Under the pieces are notes generated by a model that was not told where the DNA came from, did no database searches, and was given only the letters and a program-made list of their open reading frames with translations. Source: an uncultured Oscillospiraceae bacterium (GTDB taxonomy: Bacteria; Bacillota; Clostridia; Oscillospirales; Oscillospiraceae). Taken from it: a DNA stretch of 56,143 nt. Each line of letters opens with the position of its first letter. Within the stretch, counting starts at the first letter, position 1. Below, piece after piece: positions 39,496 through 48,205 of this stretch. The stretch is taken from positions 1 to 56,143 of the forward strand of contig CANPWM010000005.1 of assembly GCA_947584295.1 (NCBI GenBank), in the 5' to 3' direction. A program made the translations under genes and the position numbers.

Positions 39496-40965
39496 ATGAA
39501 AGCTCTTATGATCGTCTCAGTCCTCCTGCCTATCCTCTCCGGCGCGTTCTTGCCCCTCTGGAGATTCAAAAAGCGGCTTCACCGGGAGATCTATGTCGGC
39601 TCCGCCGTGGTGGTGACCTCCCTCATGGTGCTATGCCTGCTTCTGCGCCGCCCGGAGGGGCCTCTGACGGTTTTTCCCCTGACGGATAAGCTCCACATCG
39701 TCCTGTCCTTCGACGGCCTGACGGGCATTTTCGCGGGCCTGGTGGCGTTCTTGTGGCCCCTCTCCACCCTCTACGCCTTTGAGTACATCAAGCATGAGGG
39801 CGGGGACGACAAATTCTTCGCCTTTTACACCGTCTCCTACGGCGTCACCCTGGGGATCGCCCAAAGCGCCAATCTGATCACCCTGTACCTCTTTTACGAG
39901 CTTCTCACCCTGGCGACCCTGCCTCTGGTGATGCACACCGGCGACAGGCGCTCCGTCCGGGCGGGCATGAAATACCTGGGCTTCTCCATCGGCGGCGCGG
40001 CCTGCGCCTTTTTGGGGATCATGGTGCTGTACGCCTACGGCGACCCGTCCCTTACCTTCGCCTACGGCGGGTTCATGAGCGCCGAGCCGCCCCGGCAGAC
40101 CCTTGTGCTGACAGCCTATCTACTCTGCTTCTTCGGCTTTGGCGTGAAGGCGGCGGTGTTCCCCTTCCACGCCTGGCTGCCCTCCGCCGGTGTGGCCCCC
40201 ACCCCTGTGACGGCCCTGCTCCACGCGGTGGCGGTGGTCAAGGCCGGGGCCTTCGCGGTGATGCGGGTGACCTTCTACTGCTTTGGCGCGTCCCTGCTCT
40301 TTGGCACCTGGGCCCAGCATACGGCTATGGCCTTTGCGGCGTTTACCATCGTTTTCGGCTCGGCCATGGCCCTGCGGGAACAGCACCTGAAGCGGCGGCT
40401 TGCCTATTCCACCGTCAGCAACCTCTCCTATATCCTATTCGGCGTGACCCTGATGACCCCGGCGGGACTGGCGGGGGCGCTGAGCCACATGGTATTCCAC
40501 GGCGTTATGAAGATCACCCTCTTTTTCTGCGCCGGAGCCGTTATGTATAAGACCCACCGGGAGTTTGTGCCGGAGCTTACCGGCCTTGGCCGGTATATGC
40601 CCGTGACCTTCACGGCCTTTGCCGTGGCCTCCGCCGCGCTTGTGGGCGTGCCGCTGCTGCCGGGCTTTTTGAGTAAGTGGGAGCTGGCCACGGCGGCGCT
40701 TGCCGAGGGCGGACTTCTCCCCACGCTGGGGGTGGCGGCGCTGCTCATCTCCGCCATTCTCACCGCCTGCTATCTCTTTACCCCCGTGGTCAACGCCTTC
40801 TTCCCGCCGGAGGGCGAGGGCCGCCACGGCCTGGAGATGGCGCAGGATCCCAACTGGGCCATGAAGCTCCCCCTTGTGATCCTCATGCTGGCCATGATCG
40901 CCCTGGGCGTCAGCTCCAAGGGGCTTTTAGAGCTTATCTCCCGCGTGGCCGCGGGGACGCTGTAA
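39496..40965 (+). CDS. Antiporter-like subunit 3 (NuoM/MrpD-like)
   Basis: 489 residues, about 14 TM helices, clearly related to the preceding gene. TM5 Glu in TLYLFYELLTLATLPLVMH, TM7 Lys in GFGVKAAVFPFHAWLPSAG, TM12 Lys in GFLSKWELA. Loop histidine-rich segments such as SHMVFHGVMKITLFF match antiporter subunits. Start chosen at ATG 39496, ten bases after GGAGG at 39481; an ATG at 39475 precedes that site. Overlaps show continuous operon transcription. Confidence 0.88.
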   Translation: MKALMIVSVLLPILSGAFLPLWRFKKRLHREIYVGSAVVVTSLMVLCLLLRRPEGPLTVFPLTDKLHIVLSFDGLTGIFAGLVAFLWPLSTLYAFEYIKHEGGDDKFFAFYTVSYGVTLGIAQSANLITLYLFYELLTLATLPLVMHTGDRRSVRAGMKYLGFSIGGAACAFLGIMVLYAYGDPSLTFAYGGFMSAEPPRQTLVLTAYLLCFFGFGVKAAVFPFHAWLPSAGVAPTPVTALLHAVAVVKAGAFAVMRVTFYCFGASLLFGTWAQHTAMAFAAFTIVFGSAMALREQHLKRRLAYSTVSNLSYILFGVTLMTPAGLAGALSHMVFHGVMKITLFFCAGAVMYKTHREFVPELTGLGRYMPVTFTAFAVASAALVGVPLLPGFLSKWELATAALAEGGLLPTLGVAALLISAILTACYLFTPVVNAFFPPEGEGRHGLEMAQDPNWAMKLPLVILMLAMIALGVSSKGLLELISRVAAGTL

Positions 40966-40977
40966 GGAGGCGACGCT

Positions 40978-42957
40978 ATGAACGACTATATTCTCCTCCT
41001 GCCGGTCTTTCTCCCCATGGCCGGGGCGCTGGCGGCGTACGCGGCGGGAAGGAAAAATAAAACCGCCCGGGACTACCTGGCGGACGCTGTGGGGGGCGCT
41101 GAATTTGTCCTCTGCGCCGTCCTGCTGGCCCTGGTGGGCAACGGGCGCGTGTTTTCCCTCTCCCTCCCCGGCATCTGTGGGCGGGGACTCTCCTTCAAGC
41201 TGGACGGCTTCCGGGCCCTCTACGCCCTGATCGCCGCGCTGATGTGGCTGATGACGACGGTGTTCTCCCGGGAGTACCTGGCCCACTATCGGAACCGCAA
41301 CCGCTATTATCTCTTTACGCTTCTGACCTGCGGGGCCACGGCGGGGGTGTTCCTCTCCAACGACTTTTTTACCACCTTTATCTTCTTTGAGATCATGTCC
41401 TTCACAAGCTATGTGATGGTGGTCCAGGACGAAAAGCCCGCCGCCATGCGGGCCGGGACGACCTACCTGGCCGTGGCGGTCATCGGCGGCATGGTGATGC
41501 TGATGGGCCTGTTCCTTATGGAGTACCGGCTGGGAACGCTGGCGTTTGACCGGCTCCACAGCGCCGTGGAGGCGTTGGAGGACAGGTCGTGCCTCTACCT
41601 GCCCGGGGCGCTGATCCTCTTCGGCTTCGGGGCCAAGGCGGGTATGTTCCCCCTGCACATCTGGCTTCCCAAGGCCCACCCGGTGGCCCCCGCCCCGGCC
41701 TCGGCCCTGCTGTCGGGTATTCTCACCAAGGCCGGTATCTTTGGCGTGCTGGTCCTCACCGCGCGGGTCTTTCTGCGTGACGCCCTTTGGGGCCGGGTGA
41801 TTTTGGCCCTGGGCGTGGTCACCATGGTGCTGGGGGCGGTGCTGGCCGTATTCTCCATCGACCTTAAACGCACCCTGGCCTGTTCCTCCATGTCCCAGAT
41901 CGGCTTTATTCTGGTGGGCGTGGGTATGCAGGGGCTTTTGGGCGAGGAAAACGCCCTGGCCGTCTGGGGTACGGGCCTTCATATGGTGAACCACTCCCTT
42001 ATCAAGCTGGTGCTGTTCATGTGCGCGGGCGTGGTGTATATGAACACCCACGCCCTGGATCTGAATAAAATTCGCGGCTGGGGCCGGAACAAGCCCCTGC
42101 TGAATGTCTGCTTCCTGATGGGGGCGCTGGGCATCGCCGGAGTCCCCCTATGGAACGGCTACGTCAGCAAGACGCTGCTGCACGAATCCATCGTGGAATA
42201 TAGTGAGCTTTTGGCCCGAACCGGCTCCCCCGTCGGCCTTTACCGGGCGGTGGAGTGGCTGTTCCTCCTCTCCGGCGGCCTGACGGCGGCCTACATGACA
42301 AAGCTCTATGTGGCCATCTTTGTGGAAAAACCCCCTAAGCCCGTGGAGAAAAAGCCCTATATGAATTGGCAGTCCGCTCTCGCCATCACCATTCCCGCCC
42401 TGGCCCTGCCGGTGATGGGGCTGTTCCCCACCCCCGTCATGGGCGGCGCGGCGCGGCTCATGCAGGGCTTCATGAACGGTGAATCCCCCGCGCATGCCGT
42501 CGCCTGGTTCTCCCTTGCCAACCTCAAGGGGGCGCTGATCTCCCTGGGCATCGGCGCGGCGGTGTATTTCCTGGTCATTCGCACAGTGCTTATGCGCCGG
42601 GAGGCGGACGGCGGAAAGGTCTATGTGGATCGCTGGCCCGCGTGGCTGGATCTGGAAAATCTTCTCTACCGGCCTTTCATTGAAAAGCTCCTCCCCTTCC
42701 TGGGGGCGCTGGTGTGCAGGGTGCTTGATAACCTCACGGACTGGAGCGTGGCCCTGCTCAACCATACCCTCCTGCGGCGCAAGCCCATTCCGCCGCGTGT
42801 GGACGCGGACTTTGAGCCGGGCGACTACACCCCCGCCGTCCGCCGGAGCTACACCCTCCAGCGCATCGCCGGAAGCGTCTCCTATTCCCTCCTGCTCTTT
42901 GGCCTGGGCTTCTGTGCCGCCATGGGCTTCCTTATCCTGATCCTGCTGACAAAGTAA
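40978..42957 (+). CDS. Antiporter-like subunit 4 (NuoL/MrpA-like, extended C-terminus)
   Basis: 659 residues, the longest antiporter-like subunit. Core helices with TM5 Glu in FIFFEIMSFTSYVMVV, TM7 Lys in GFGAKAGMFPLHIWLPKAH and TM12 Lys in NGYVSKTLLHESI. The last 170 residues add further TM segments and a cytoplasmic stretch (VDRWPAWLDLENLLYRPF), recalling the C-terminal extension of NuoL. It ends the operon before a strong inverted repeat. ATG 40978 follows AAGGAGGCGACG. Unlike Bacillus MrpA it lacks the MbhD/E part, which is encoded separately upstream. Confidence 0.88.
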   Translation: MNDYILLLPVFLPMAGALAAYAAGRKNKTARDYLADAVGGAEFVLCAVLLALVGNGRVFSLSLPGICGRGLSFKLDGFRALYALIAALMWLMTTVFSREYLAHYRNRNRYYLFTLLTCGATAGVFLSNDFFTTFIFFEIMSFTSYVMVVQDEKPAAMRAGTTYLAVAVIGGMVMLMGLFLMEYRLGTLAFDRLHSAVEALEDRSCLYLPGALILFGFGAKAGMFPLHIWLPKAHPVAPAPASALLSGILTKAGIFGVLVLTARVFLRDALWGRVILALGVVTMVLGAVLAVFSIDLKRTLACSSMSQIGFILVGVGMQGLLGEENALAVWGTGLHMVNHSLIKLVLFMCAGVVYMNTHALDLNKIRGWGRNKPLLNVCFLMGALGIAGVPLWNGYVSKTLLHESIVEYSELLARTGSPVGLYRAVEWLFLLSGGLTAAYMTKLYVAIFVEKPPKPVEKKPYMNWQSALAITIPALALPVMGLFPTPVMGGAARLMQGFMNGESPAHAVAWFSLANLKGALISLGIGAAVYFLVIRTVLMRREADGGKVYVDRWPAWLDLENLLYRPFIEKLLPFLGALVCRVLDNLTDWSVALLNHTLLRRKPIPPRVDADFEPGDYTPAVRRSYTLQRIAGSVSYSLLLFGLGFCAAMGFLILILLTK

Positions 42958-42973
42958 ACATGGGTATGCAAAT

Positions 42974-43001
42974 CCCCCGCGCCTCTTAAGAGGCGCGGGG
43001 G
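42974..43001. terminator. Perfect 14-bp palindrome between convergent operons
   Basis: CCCCCGCGCCTCTT (42974-42987) and its exact complement (42988-43001), a GC-rich stem between the antiporter operon and the minus-strand M56 gene. U-runs are poor on both sides, so termination strength is uncertain. Confidence 0.65.
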
Positions 43002-43014
43002 AAGCTTTATGCCG

Positions 43015-45180
43015 TTATTCGCCGCGGGGAAGGTGGGATATAAACCTCCATTGGCCGCCGCTTTGTTTGATGGTGAGTACATGGCTTGCCGACCAGAGGG
43101 TGAGAATGTCGCCCTGGCGTTCGCCGTAGAGGGGGTAGAACCACCCCGGGCCAAAGTCGCTGGTGAAGGTGTAAAAGGAGTCGTATTTCTCCAGGTAAAG
43201 GAGCTGGCTCCGCCAGTCCTTGCTCAAATCGTCCAGGGTGATCCCGGCGTAATGCTTCAGCACAACGTCCACCACGGAAGCGGGTATCTTGTGGCAGGGC
43301 AGCGCATCAAGCCACGTGACCTCTTCCTCCCCGTTCATGTCCTGAACGGCCTTATATACGTCCGCCAGCTCCTCCCCTGTGGGGTCTTCACCCTGATAAT
43401 CCATCCACTCCGGCCAGCCGAAGTAGTACAGGAACTCGCCCAGATCCAGATCCCGGGGGTCGGCCCAGTCGGAGAGGAAGAAGCCGTTGACGGAGGATGG
43501 ATAACCCGTGTTGTCAACTGTGTAATCGCCCCTGAACGTCTCGCGCCACTGCGACAGCTCCTCCTGTGTGATGGGCGTGCCGCCGACGCTGAGCTTGGAG
43601 GCGGTGCGGGCGTCAAGAAACCAGTTATACAGCGTTGTGTAGATGTTCCGTCTGTCTATGCCCTCCACGTCGGGGATATTGCTGGCCTCCAGCCATACGT
43701 CACCCATCCAGGTCTCCAGGTGTATGACGCTGGTGTTCTGGAAAGCGGTGATTTTCCAGGACTGTGACGAGACCCGGGGCGTGGGCTGGAGAACCACGGT
43801 AAAATAGTCTGCATACGCGCCGGGATCGGTCTTTTTCCAGACAGTGGTGCTGAGCAGTTTAAGATATTTTTCCGCCAGCACCGCTTTACCGCCGTTGACG
43901 GGATCCTCCAACTCATTCCACTCCTTGTCGGAAAGCACCAAATCATTTACGTTCACCGAGTCGTCCAGCAACGATGCCAGCGTGTCGCCGTCCCCGGGCA
44001 GCTTGAAGGTGTCCTCCGGCTCCGTGGAATTATCCCCGGTGTCCCCGGTGGTATCCTCTGTGGTATCCCCGGTGGTATCCTCTGTGGTATCCCCGGAGGT
44101 ATCCCGGGAGGTATCGTCCCCCTGATTCACGGCCGTATCGCCGTCCCCACCGGCAAAGGCGCACCCTACGGCGATTGCCGCGATCAACAGCGCCGCCACC
44201 GCCACGGCCAGGGTGGCTCGGGGTCTTCTGGCGATCATGATCACGCGCTCCTTCAGCTGCTTTTTCGTGCCGGACATGGTGGTGGCCGCGCACAGGGGCG
44301 AAAGTCCCGCGGGCCTTCTGGACAGCTCGATCAGAGTGGCTCCGTAGCGGTCCCACGCCTCGCCGCCCAGACGTTTCAGCGCGCCCGCGTCAGCGCACAG
44401 CTCGCTGTCCTGCCTGGAGAGCTTCGCGGCGTACCACACCAGGGGGTTATACCAGTGTACCGCAAGGGCCGCGCACCGAAGCGCCGCCCACAGCGGATCC
44501 AGATGCCGCCGGTGGGAAAGCTCATGGGCCAGAACGTGGCTGAGCCGCTCGTCATCGTACACCGTTTCGGGGTTTATATAGACGCTTCCGGCAAAGAGGC
44601 AGGAGGAATCCAGCCCCTCCACCGCCCAGACGCGCACGGGACACGCGGCCTTCACCGGCACGCGCCGTTTTCTCAGCCGGACATACATCGTCAGGTTCGT
44701 AAGGACGATCAGCCCCGCCGTCAGCGCCGCACCGGCCAGCCAGATGGTTCCCAGCACCCGGCGCGCGGACAGCATACGCTCCATCTGTTCAAAACGCTGG
44801 GGCGTCACGTCCACGGCCACGGGGACGTAGCTCCCGGCGGGGGCCTTTTCGCCCTGAGAGGCGTCCGTCCCGGGATTCTCCGGCGCGGTTACGGGGTCGT
44901 TTTCCCGGTAAAGCCCCGTGACGGTGCCGTTCTCCTCAAGGCGGATATCGTCCAGCTCCCGCAGGGCCTCCATATCCCGCATAAGCTCTGAGCCGGAGGC
45001 CGCCGACTCCACGCTGACGGGGCTTTGCCACAGCGAGCCTGGATAGAGAAGCCTTATCAGCACCAGCGCCCAGAGGGCGTAGCGCAGGCCCGGCCTCAGC
45101 CTCCGGCCAAGGCCCTGCCGTATGGCGACGACCGCCAAAATCAGCAGACAGCTTGTGAGGATCCATGTAAGCTCAGTCAC
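43015..45180 (-). CDS. BlaR1-like M56 membrane metallopeptidase with unusual C-terminal domain
   Basis: 721 residues. N-terminal M56 module: TM helices (TWILTSCLLILAVVAI; RYALWALVLIRLL), zinc motif HVLAHELSHRRHLDPLW and a later AALLIAAIAVGCAFAG TM. After that comes a Thr/Asp/Gly-rich linker with an eight-residue repeat (DTTEDTTG) and an extracytoplasmic domain of about 300 residues with no penicillin-binding SxxK/KTG motifs that I can see. In BlaR1/MecR1 an outer sensor triggers the protease to inactivate BlaI; here the ligand must differ. GTG 45180 follows GGGGAGGGAGACGC and overlaps blaI. Confidence 0.82.
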   Translation of the reverse strand: MTELTWILTSCLLILAVVAIRQGLGRRLRPGLRYALWALVLIRLLYPGSLWQSPVSVESAASGSELMRDMEALRELDDIRLEENGTVTGLYRENDPVTAPENPGTDASQGEKAPAGSYVPVAVDVTPQRFEQMERMLSARRVLGTIWLAGAALTAGLIVLTNLTMYVRLRKRRVPVKAACPVRVWAVEGLDSSCLFAGSVYINPETVYDDERLSHVLAHELSHRRHLDPLWAALRCAALAVHWYNPLVWYAAKLSRQDSELCADAGALKRLGGEAWDRYGATLIELSRRPAGLSPLCAATTMSGTKKQLKERVIMIARRPRATLAVAVAALLIAAIAVGCAFAGGDGDTAVNQGDDTSRDTSGDTTEDTTGDTTEDTTGDTGDNSTEPEDTFKLPGDGDTLASLLDDSVNVNDLVLSDKEWNELEDPVNGGKAVLAEKYLKLLSTTVWKKTDPGAYADYFTVVLQPTPRVSSQSWKITAFQNTSVIHLETWMGDVWLEASNIPDVEGIDRRNIYTTLYNWFLDARTASKLSVGGTPITQEELSQWRETFRGDYTVDNTGYPSSVNGFFLSDWADPRDLDLGEFLYYFGWPEWMDYQGEDPTGEELADVYKAVQDMNGEEEVTWLDALPCHKIPASVVDVVLKHYAGITLDDLSKDWRSQLLYLEKYDSFYTFTSDFGPGWFYPLYGERQGDILTLWSASHVLTIKQSGGQWRFISHLPRGE
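44034..44116. repeat. 24-bp minisatellite in the M56 linker
   Basis: Units of GGTATCCTCTGTGGTATCCC plus CGGT occur twice in full with degenerate flanking copies, encoding DTTEDTTG repeats. Likely variable in copy number. Confidence 0.7.
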
Positions 45181-45550
45181 GCGTCTCCCTCCCCTTTTTA
45201 AGCTCCCGGTAAAGCTCCTCGATGTCCTCGTCGGAAAGCGCGCACTCCCGGGCCATGGTGTTGACCAGAAGACCAAGACCGCCCGTCCTGATCCGGGCCA
45301 GGGTGTTCCGGGCCTCCTGCTTCACCGCGTCGTCCCGGGAGAGCTTCGGATAGAAGAGCTTCGCCCGGCCGGAGCTGTCCGCCCAGACAGCTCCCTTGTC
45401 CGCCAGCCTCCCCAGCATGATATTGACAGTGGCCTTGCTCCAGCCGGTGTCCTTCGTCAGTCTTTCCACCATGGCGCCGATGGTCAGGGGGCTTTCCTCC
45501 CAGAGCAGATTCATCAGCTTCCATTCTCCGTCTGAAAGCGACAGCTTCAT
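45173..45550 (-). CDS. BlaI/MecI-family transcriptional repressor
   Basis: 125 residues, the typical size. Winged helix with LSDGEWKLMNLLWEESPLTIGAMVERL and GWSKATVNIMLGRLADKGAV, followed by the dimerisation helices where BlaR1 cleavage would act. ATG 45550 follows GAAGGAGGAGAATC. The promoter upstream contains a 14-bp palindrome. Forms a two-gene operon with the M56 protein, whose GTG start lies inside this gene's end. Controls its own operon and possibly unlinked envelope genes. Confidence 0.9.
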   Translation of the reverse strand: MKLSLSDGEWKLMNLLWEESPLTIGAMVERLTKDTGWSKATVNIMLGRLADKGAVWADSSGRAKLFYPKLSRDDAVKQEARNTLARIRTGGLGLLVNTMARECALSDEDIEELYRELKKGRETRD

Positions 45551-45577
45551 CGTATGATTCTCCTCCTTCGCACTTAT

Positions 45578-45624
45578 ATAACAGCTGTTATCTTATATAT
45601 AGCACGTTAGATAACAAATGTCAA
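45578..45624 (-). promoter_or_regulatory. blaI promoter with palindromic operator
   Basis: Minus strand TTGACA (45619-45624 complement), 17-bp spacer, TATATA (45596-45601 complement). ATAACAGCTGTTAT, a perfect 14-bp palindrome, at 45578-45591 covers the start site; GTTAGATAAC (45606-45615) lies in the spacer. Confidence 0.72.
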
Positions 45625-45726
45625 CCACTTTTTTAAAATTTTCCAAAATATTTTTTTATCCGACGCGCCGCGCCGCGCATAGAATGGTGTGGACATTGGT
45701 CCATTAAAATTTGGAGGAATACCGAT

Positions 45727-46188
45727 TTGGAAAATATGAAGCCCGAAATGGGGGCTGACTGCGGCTATAAATGCGGGATGCTGCCCATGTGCGCGCCTCT
45801 CGCCACCTCCTGGGTGCCGCCCCAGGGGGAGAATCCGCCTATGTACGCGCCCCAGGAGGCCCTGAACCGGGGGACGCTCTTCCCCGGCCTGGACCTGCCC
45901 TTTATGAATATGGTGAACAAGACGAATCCCTACGCCGGAACGCCCCTGGGGGAGCTGATGGCCCTGGCCTTTATGGTCAAGGAGCTGCAGCTCTATCTGG
46001 ACACCCACCCCGACGACAAGGACGCTTTCAAGGCCCTTCGGGACACCCTGGCCCTCAAGCGGGAGGCCCACGAACGCTATGTAAAGCTCTATGGGCCGTT
46101 GAAGATCGAGGATCTGGAAAACGCCGACAGGTACAGCTGGCTTGACGGCCCCTGGCCCTGGGAATACTGCGAAAGGATGGGTAAATAA
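45727..46188 (+). CDS. Fused CotJA-CotJB spore coat protein
   Basis: 153 residues. Residues 1-75 match CotJA (Cys-rich start CGYKCGMLPMCAPL, then YAPQEALNRGTLFPGLDLPF). The remainder matches CotJB (ELQLYLDTHPDDKDAFKALRDTLALKREAHERYVKLYGPL). In Bacillus and most Clostridia these are separate genes cotJA and cotJB; here one frame covers both. Start TTG 45727, nine bases after GGAGG; ATG 45736 is the alternative. cotJC follows two bases after the stop. These proteins assemble in the spore coat under mother-cell control; no sigma-E promoter could be assigned confidently. Confidence 0.82.
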   Translation: MENMKPEMGADCGYKCGMLPMCAPLATSWVPPQGENPPMYAPQEALNRGTLFPGLDLPFMNMVNKTNPYAGTPLGELMALAFMVKELQLYLDTHPDDKDAFKALRDTLALKREAHERYVKLYGPLKIEDLENADRYSWLDGPWPWEYCERMGK

Positions 46189-46190
46189 CC

Positions 46191-46787
46191 ATGTTCTCCT
46201 ATATCAAAAGCCTTGAGTACCCCGTAAAGATCCGCAACACCAACCCCGCCCTAGCAAAATTTATTATCAGTCAATATGGAGGTCCCGATGGCGAGCTCGC
46301 CGCGTCCCTGCGGTATCTGAGCCAGCGGTACTCCATGCCCACGCCGGAGCTTCGCGGCCTTTTGACCGACATCGGCGTGGAGGAGCTGGGCCACTTTGAG
46401 ATGGTGGCATCCATCATTCATCAGCTCACCCGCGACATGACCCCGGAGGAGATCAAGAAGGCCGGGTTCGACACCTACTTTGTGGATCACACCGCCGGCG
46501 TCTATCCCCAGTTCGCCTCCGGCACCCCCTGGACAGCCGCCACGATAGGCGTCAAGGGCGACACCATCACCGATCTTACCGAGGATATGGGCGCGGAGCA
46601 GAAGGCCCGCACCACCTACGACAACATTCTCCGGCTCTCCGACGACCCGGACGTGAACAACGTCATCAAGTTCCTTCGGGAGCGGGAGGTGGTTCACTTC
46701 CAGCGATTCGGCGAGGCCCTGGGCAAGACCCTGGAAAAGCTGGATCAGAAGAACGTCTATTATATGAACCCGTCCTTTGACAAATGA
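46191..46787 (+). CDS. cotJC: Spore coat protein CotJC, manganese-catalase family
   Basis: 198 residues, typical for CotJC. Ferritin-like four-helix bundle with di-metal ligands: Glu in DGELAASLRYLSQRY, EELGHFEMVASIIHQL (ExxH) and EREVVHFQRFGEAL. Mn-catalase signature region FASGTPWTAATIGVKGDTITDLTEDMGAEQKART is present. It may protect spores from peroxide. ATG 46191 follows AAAGGATGGG and is cotranscribed with the CotJA-B fusion. Confidence 0.93.
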   Translation: MFSYIKSLEYPVKIRNTNPALAKFIISQYGGPDGELAASLRYLSQRYSMPTPELRGLLTDIGVEELGHFEMVASIIHQLTRDMTPEEIKKAGFDTYFVDHTAGVYPQFASGTPWTAATIGVKGDTITDLTEDMGAEQKARTTYDNILRLSDDPDVNNVIKFLREREVVHFQRFGEALGKTLEKLDQKNVYYMNPSFDK

Positions 46788-46820
46788 CCGTTTCAGCCTC
46801 CTGATAAACCTATAAAAGTC

Positions 46821-46855
46821 GACGGCGCGGACTCCTCCGCGCCGTCAGGCATTTT
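46821..46855 (+). terminator. Rho-independent terminator after cotJC
   Basis: GACGGCGCGGA (46821-46831) pairs with TCCGCGCCGTC (46836-46846); ATTTTAAT follows after a few bases. Confidence 0.8.
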
Positions 46856-46881
46856 AATAAAATTGTGAGGTGTGAGGCTCT

Positions 46882-48156
46882 TTACTCCTCCGCGCGGTTG
46901 ACCACGGGGATAGCGTCGGGCGTTTTCTCAACGCGGTCCCGGCGGCGCTCGGTGAGGTAGCGGTCCATCTCGTCGGCGACGATCTTGGCGCTGCGGGCGG
47001 CCTCCACAACAGTCTTGGCGCCCAGGGACACGTCCCCGGCGGCGAAGATGCCCTCCCGGGTGGTGCGCCCATGCTCGTCGGTGGCCAGCAGGCCCCGCTC
47101 GTTCATGTTAAGCCCCTTGGTGGTGTTGACAATGCGGCTCTGAGCGCCCTGGCTTATGGCGACGATCACGTTGTCGCAGGGGAACAGCATAGGCTCGGAC
47201 ACGGCGGTGACGTTGCCCTCCTCGTCAAAGGTGCGCTGGCGGTAGACAACGCCCTCGTCCCGAATCTCCACCGTCTCGATGCCGTACATCATATCCACGC
47301 CGTCGGCGATGGCGTAATCCAGCTCCCGCTCGCTGGCGGCGGCTTTGGGTTCCCGGCAGAAAACATGCACATGGCGGGAACCCTTGCGCAAGGCCGTGCG
47401 GGCCACGTCCATGGCGGAGTTCCCGGCGCCGATGACCACCAGCGTTTCGCCGATGATGAACACATCGGGGTCAACCAGGTAGTCGATGGCGTAGTGGACG
47501 TGTCCCAGGCTCTCGCCGGGGACGTTGAGCTTATTGGCCTTCCACACGCCGGTGCCGATGAAGATGGCCTCATAGCCGTCCCGCTGGAGATCGTCCACCG
47601 TCAGGGCAAGGCCGATGGCGGCGTTGGGGCGGATCTTGATGCCCAGCCGGAGAAGCTGCTTTTTGTACCGCTCGATCACCGTCTTGGGCAGGCGGAAGTC
47701 CGGGATACCGTAGCGCAATACGCCGCCGATCTTGTATTTGCTCTCGAAGATGGTGATGTCGTACCCCTTCTGAGCCAGCTTCACGGCGATAGTAAGGCCG
47801 GCGGGGCCGGAGCCGATAATGGCCACCCTCTGCCCCACCCGAGGCTCCCGTTTCAGCTCCGGGTCGTCAAGGTAGGCATCGGATATGTAATTTTCAATGC
47901 TTGAGATCTGCACCGGCGCGCCCTTGCGGCCCAGAACGCAGTGGCCCTCGCACTGATTTTCGTGGTTGCACACCAGGGAGCAAAAAACGGAGAGGGGGTT
48001 ATTCTCAAACAGCATCTCTCCGGCTTCCTTCTTGTGGCCGGTGCGGAAAAGCTTGATCATCTCCGGGATATTGGTGTTGATGGGACAGCCCGTGCGGCAC
48101 ATGGGATTTTTGCAGTGCAGGCACCTGCGCGCCTCGTTGACAACATGAACAGCCAT
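46882..48156 (-). CDS. GltD-like NAD(P)-dependent flavoprotein oxidoreductase
   Basis: 424 residues. N-terminal Fe-S domain with eight cysteines (CLHCKNPMCRTGCPI; CSLVCNHENQCEGHC), FAD fold (VAIIGSGPAGLTIAVKLAQKG), NADPH fold (LVVIGAGNSAMDVARTALRKG) and closing FAD motif (GIFAAGDVSLGAKTVVEAA). This is the glutamate synthase small subunit/NfnB/SudA superfamily. No gltB-like large subunit lies alongside, so it may act alone, as in clostridial stand-alone GltD homologues, or pair with an unlinked partner. ATG 48156 follows AAGGAGGACG. Exact substrate unresolved. Confidence 0.82.
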   Translation of the reverse strand: MAVHVVNEARRCLHCKNPMCRTGCPINTNIPEMIKLFRTGHKKEAGEMLFENNPLSVFCSLVCNHENQCEGHCVLGRKGAPVQISSIENYISDAYLDDPELKREPRVGQRVAIIGSGPAGLTIAVKLAQKGYDITIFESKYKIGGVLRYGIPDFRLPKTVIERYKKQLLRLGIKIRPNAAIGLALTVDDLQRDGYEAIFIGTGVWKANKLNVPGESLGHVHYAIDYLVDPDVFIIGETLVVIGAGNSAMDVARTALRKGSRHVHVFCREPKAAASERELDYAIADGVDMMYGIETVEIRDEGVVYRQRTFDEEGNVTAVSEPMLFPCDNVIVAISQGAQSRIVNTTKGLNMNERGLLATDEHGRTTREGIFAAGDVSLGAKTVVEAARSAKIVADEMDRYLTERRRDRVEKTPDAIPVVNRAEE

Positions 48157-48205
48157 TGTACGTCCTCCTTAATATATTTTTCCCGTGGGGGTCAATTTAC
48201 GTCTA

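Noticed and set aside
44034-44116. CRISPR-like repeat array
   Set aside because: Direct 24-bp units without spacers, in frame within the M56 gene; a coding minisatellite. No CRISPR array or cas gene was seen.
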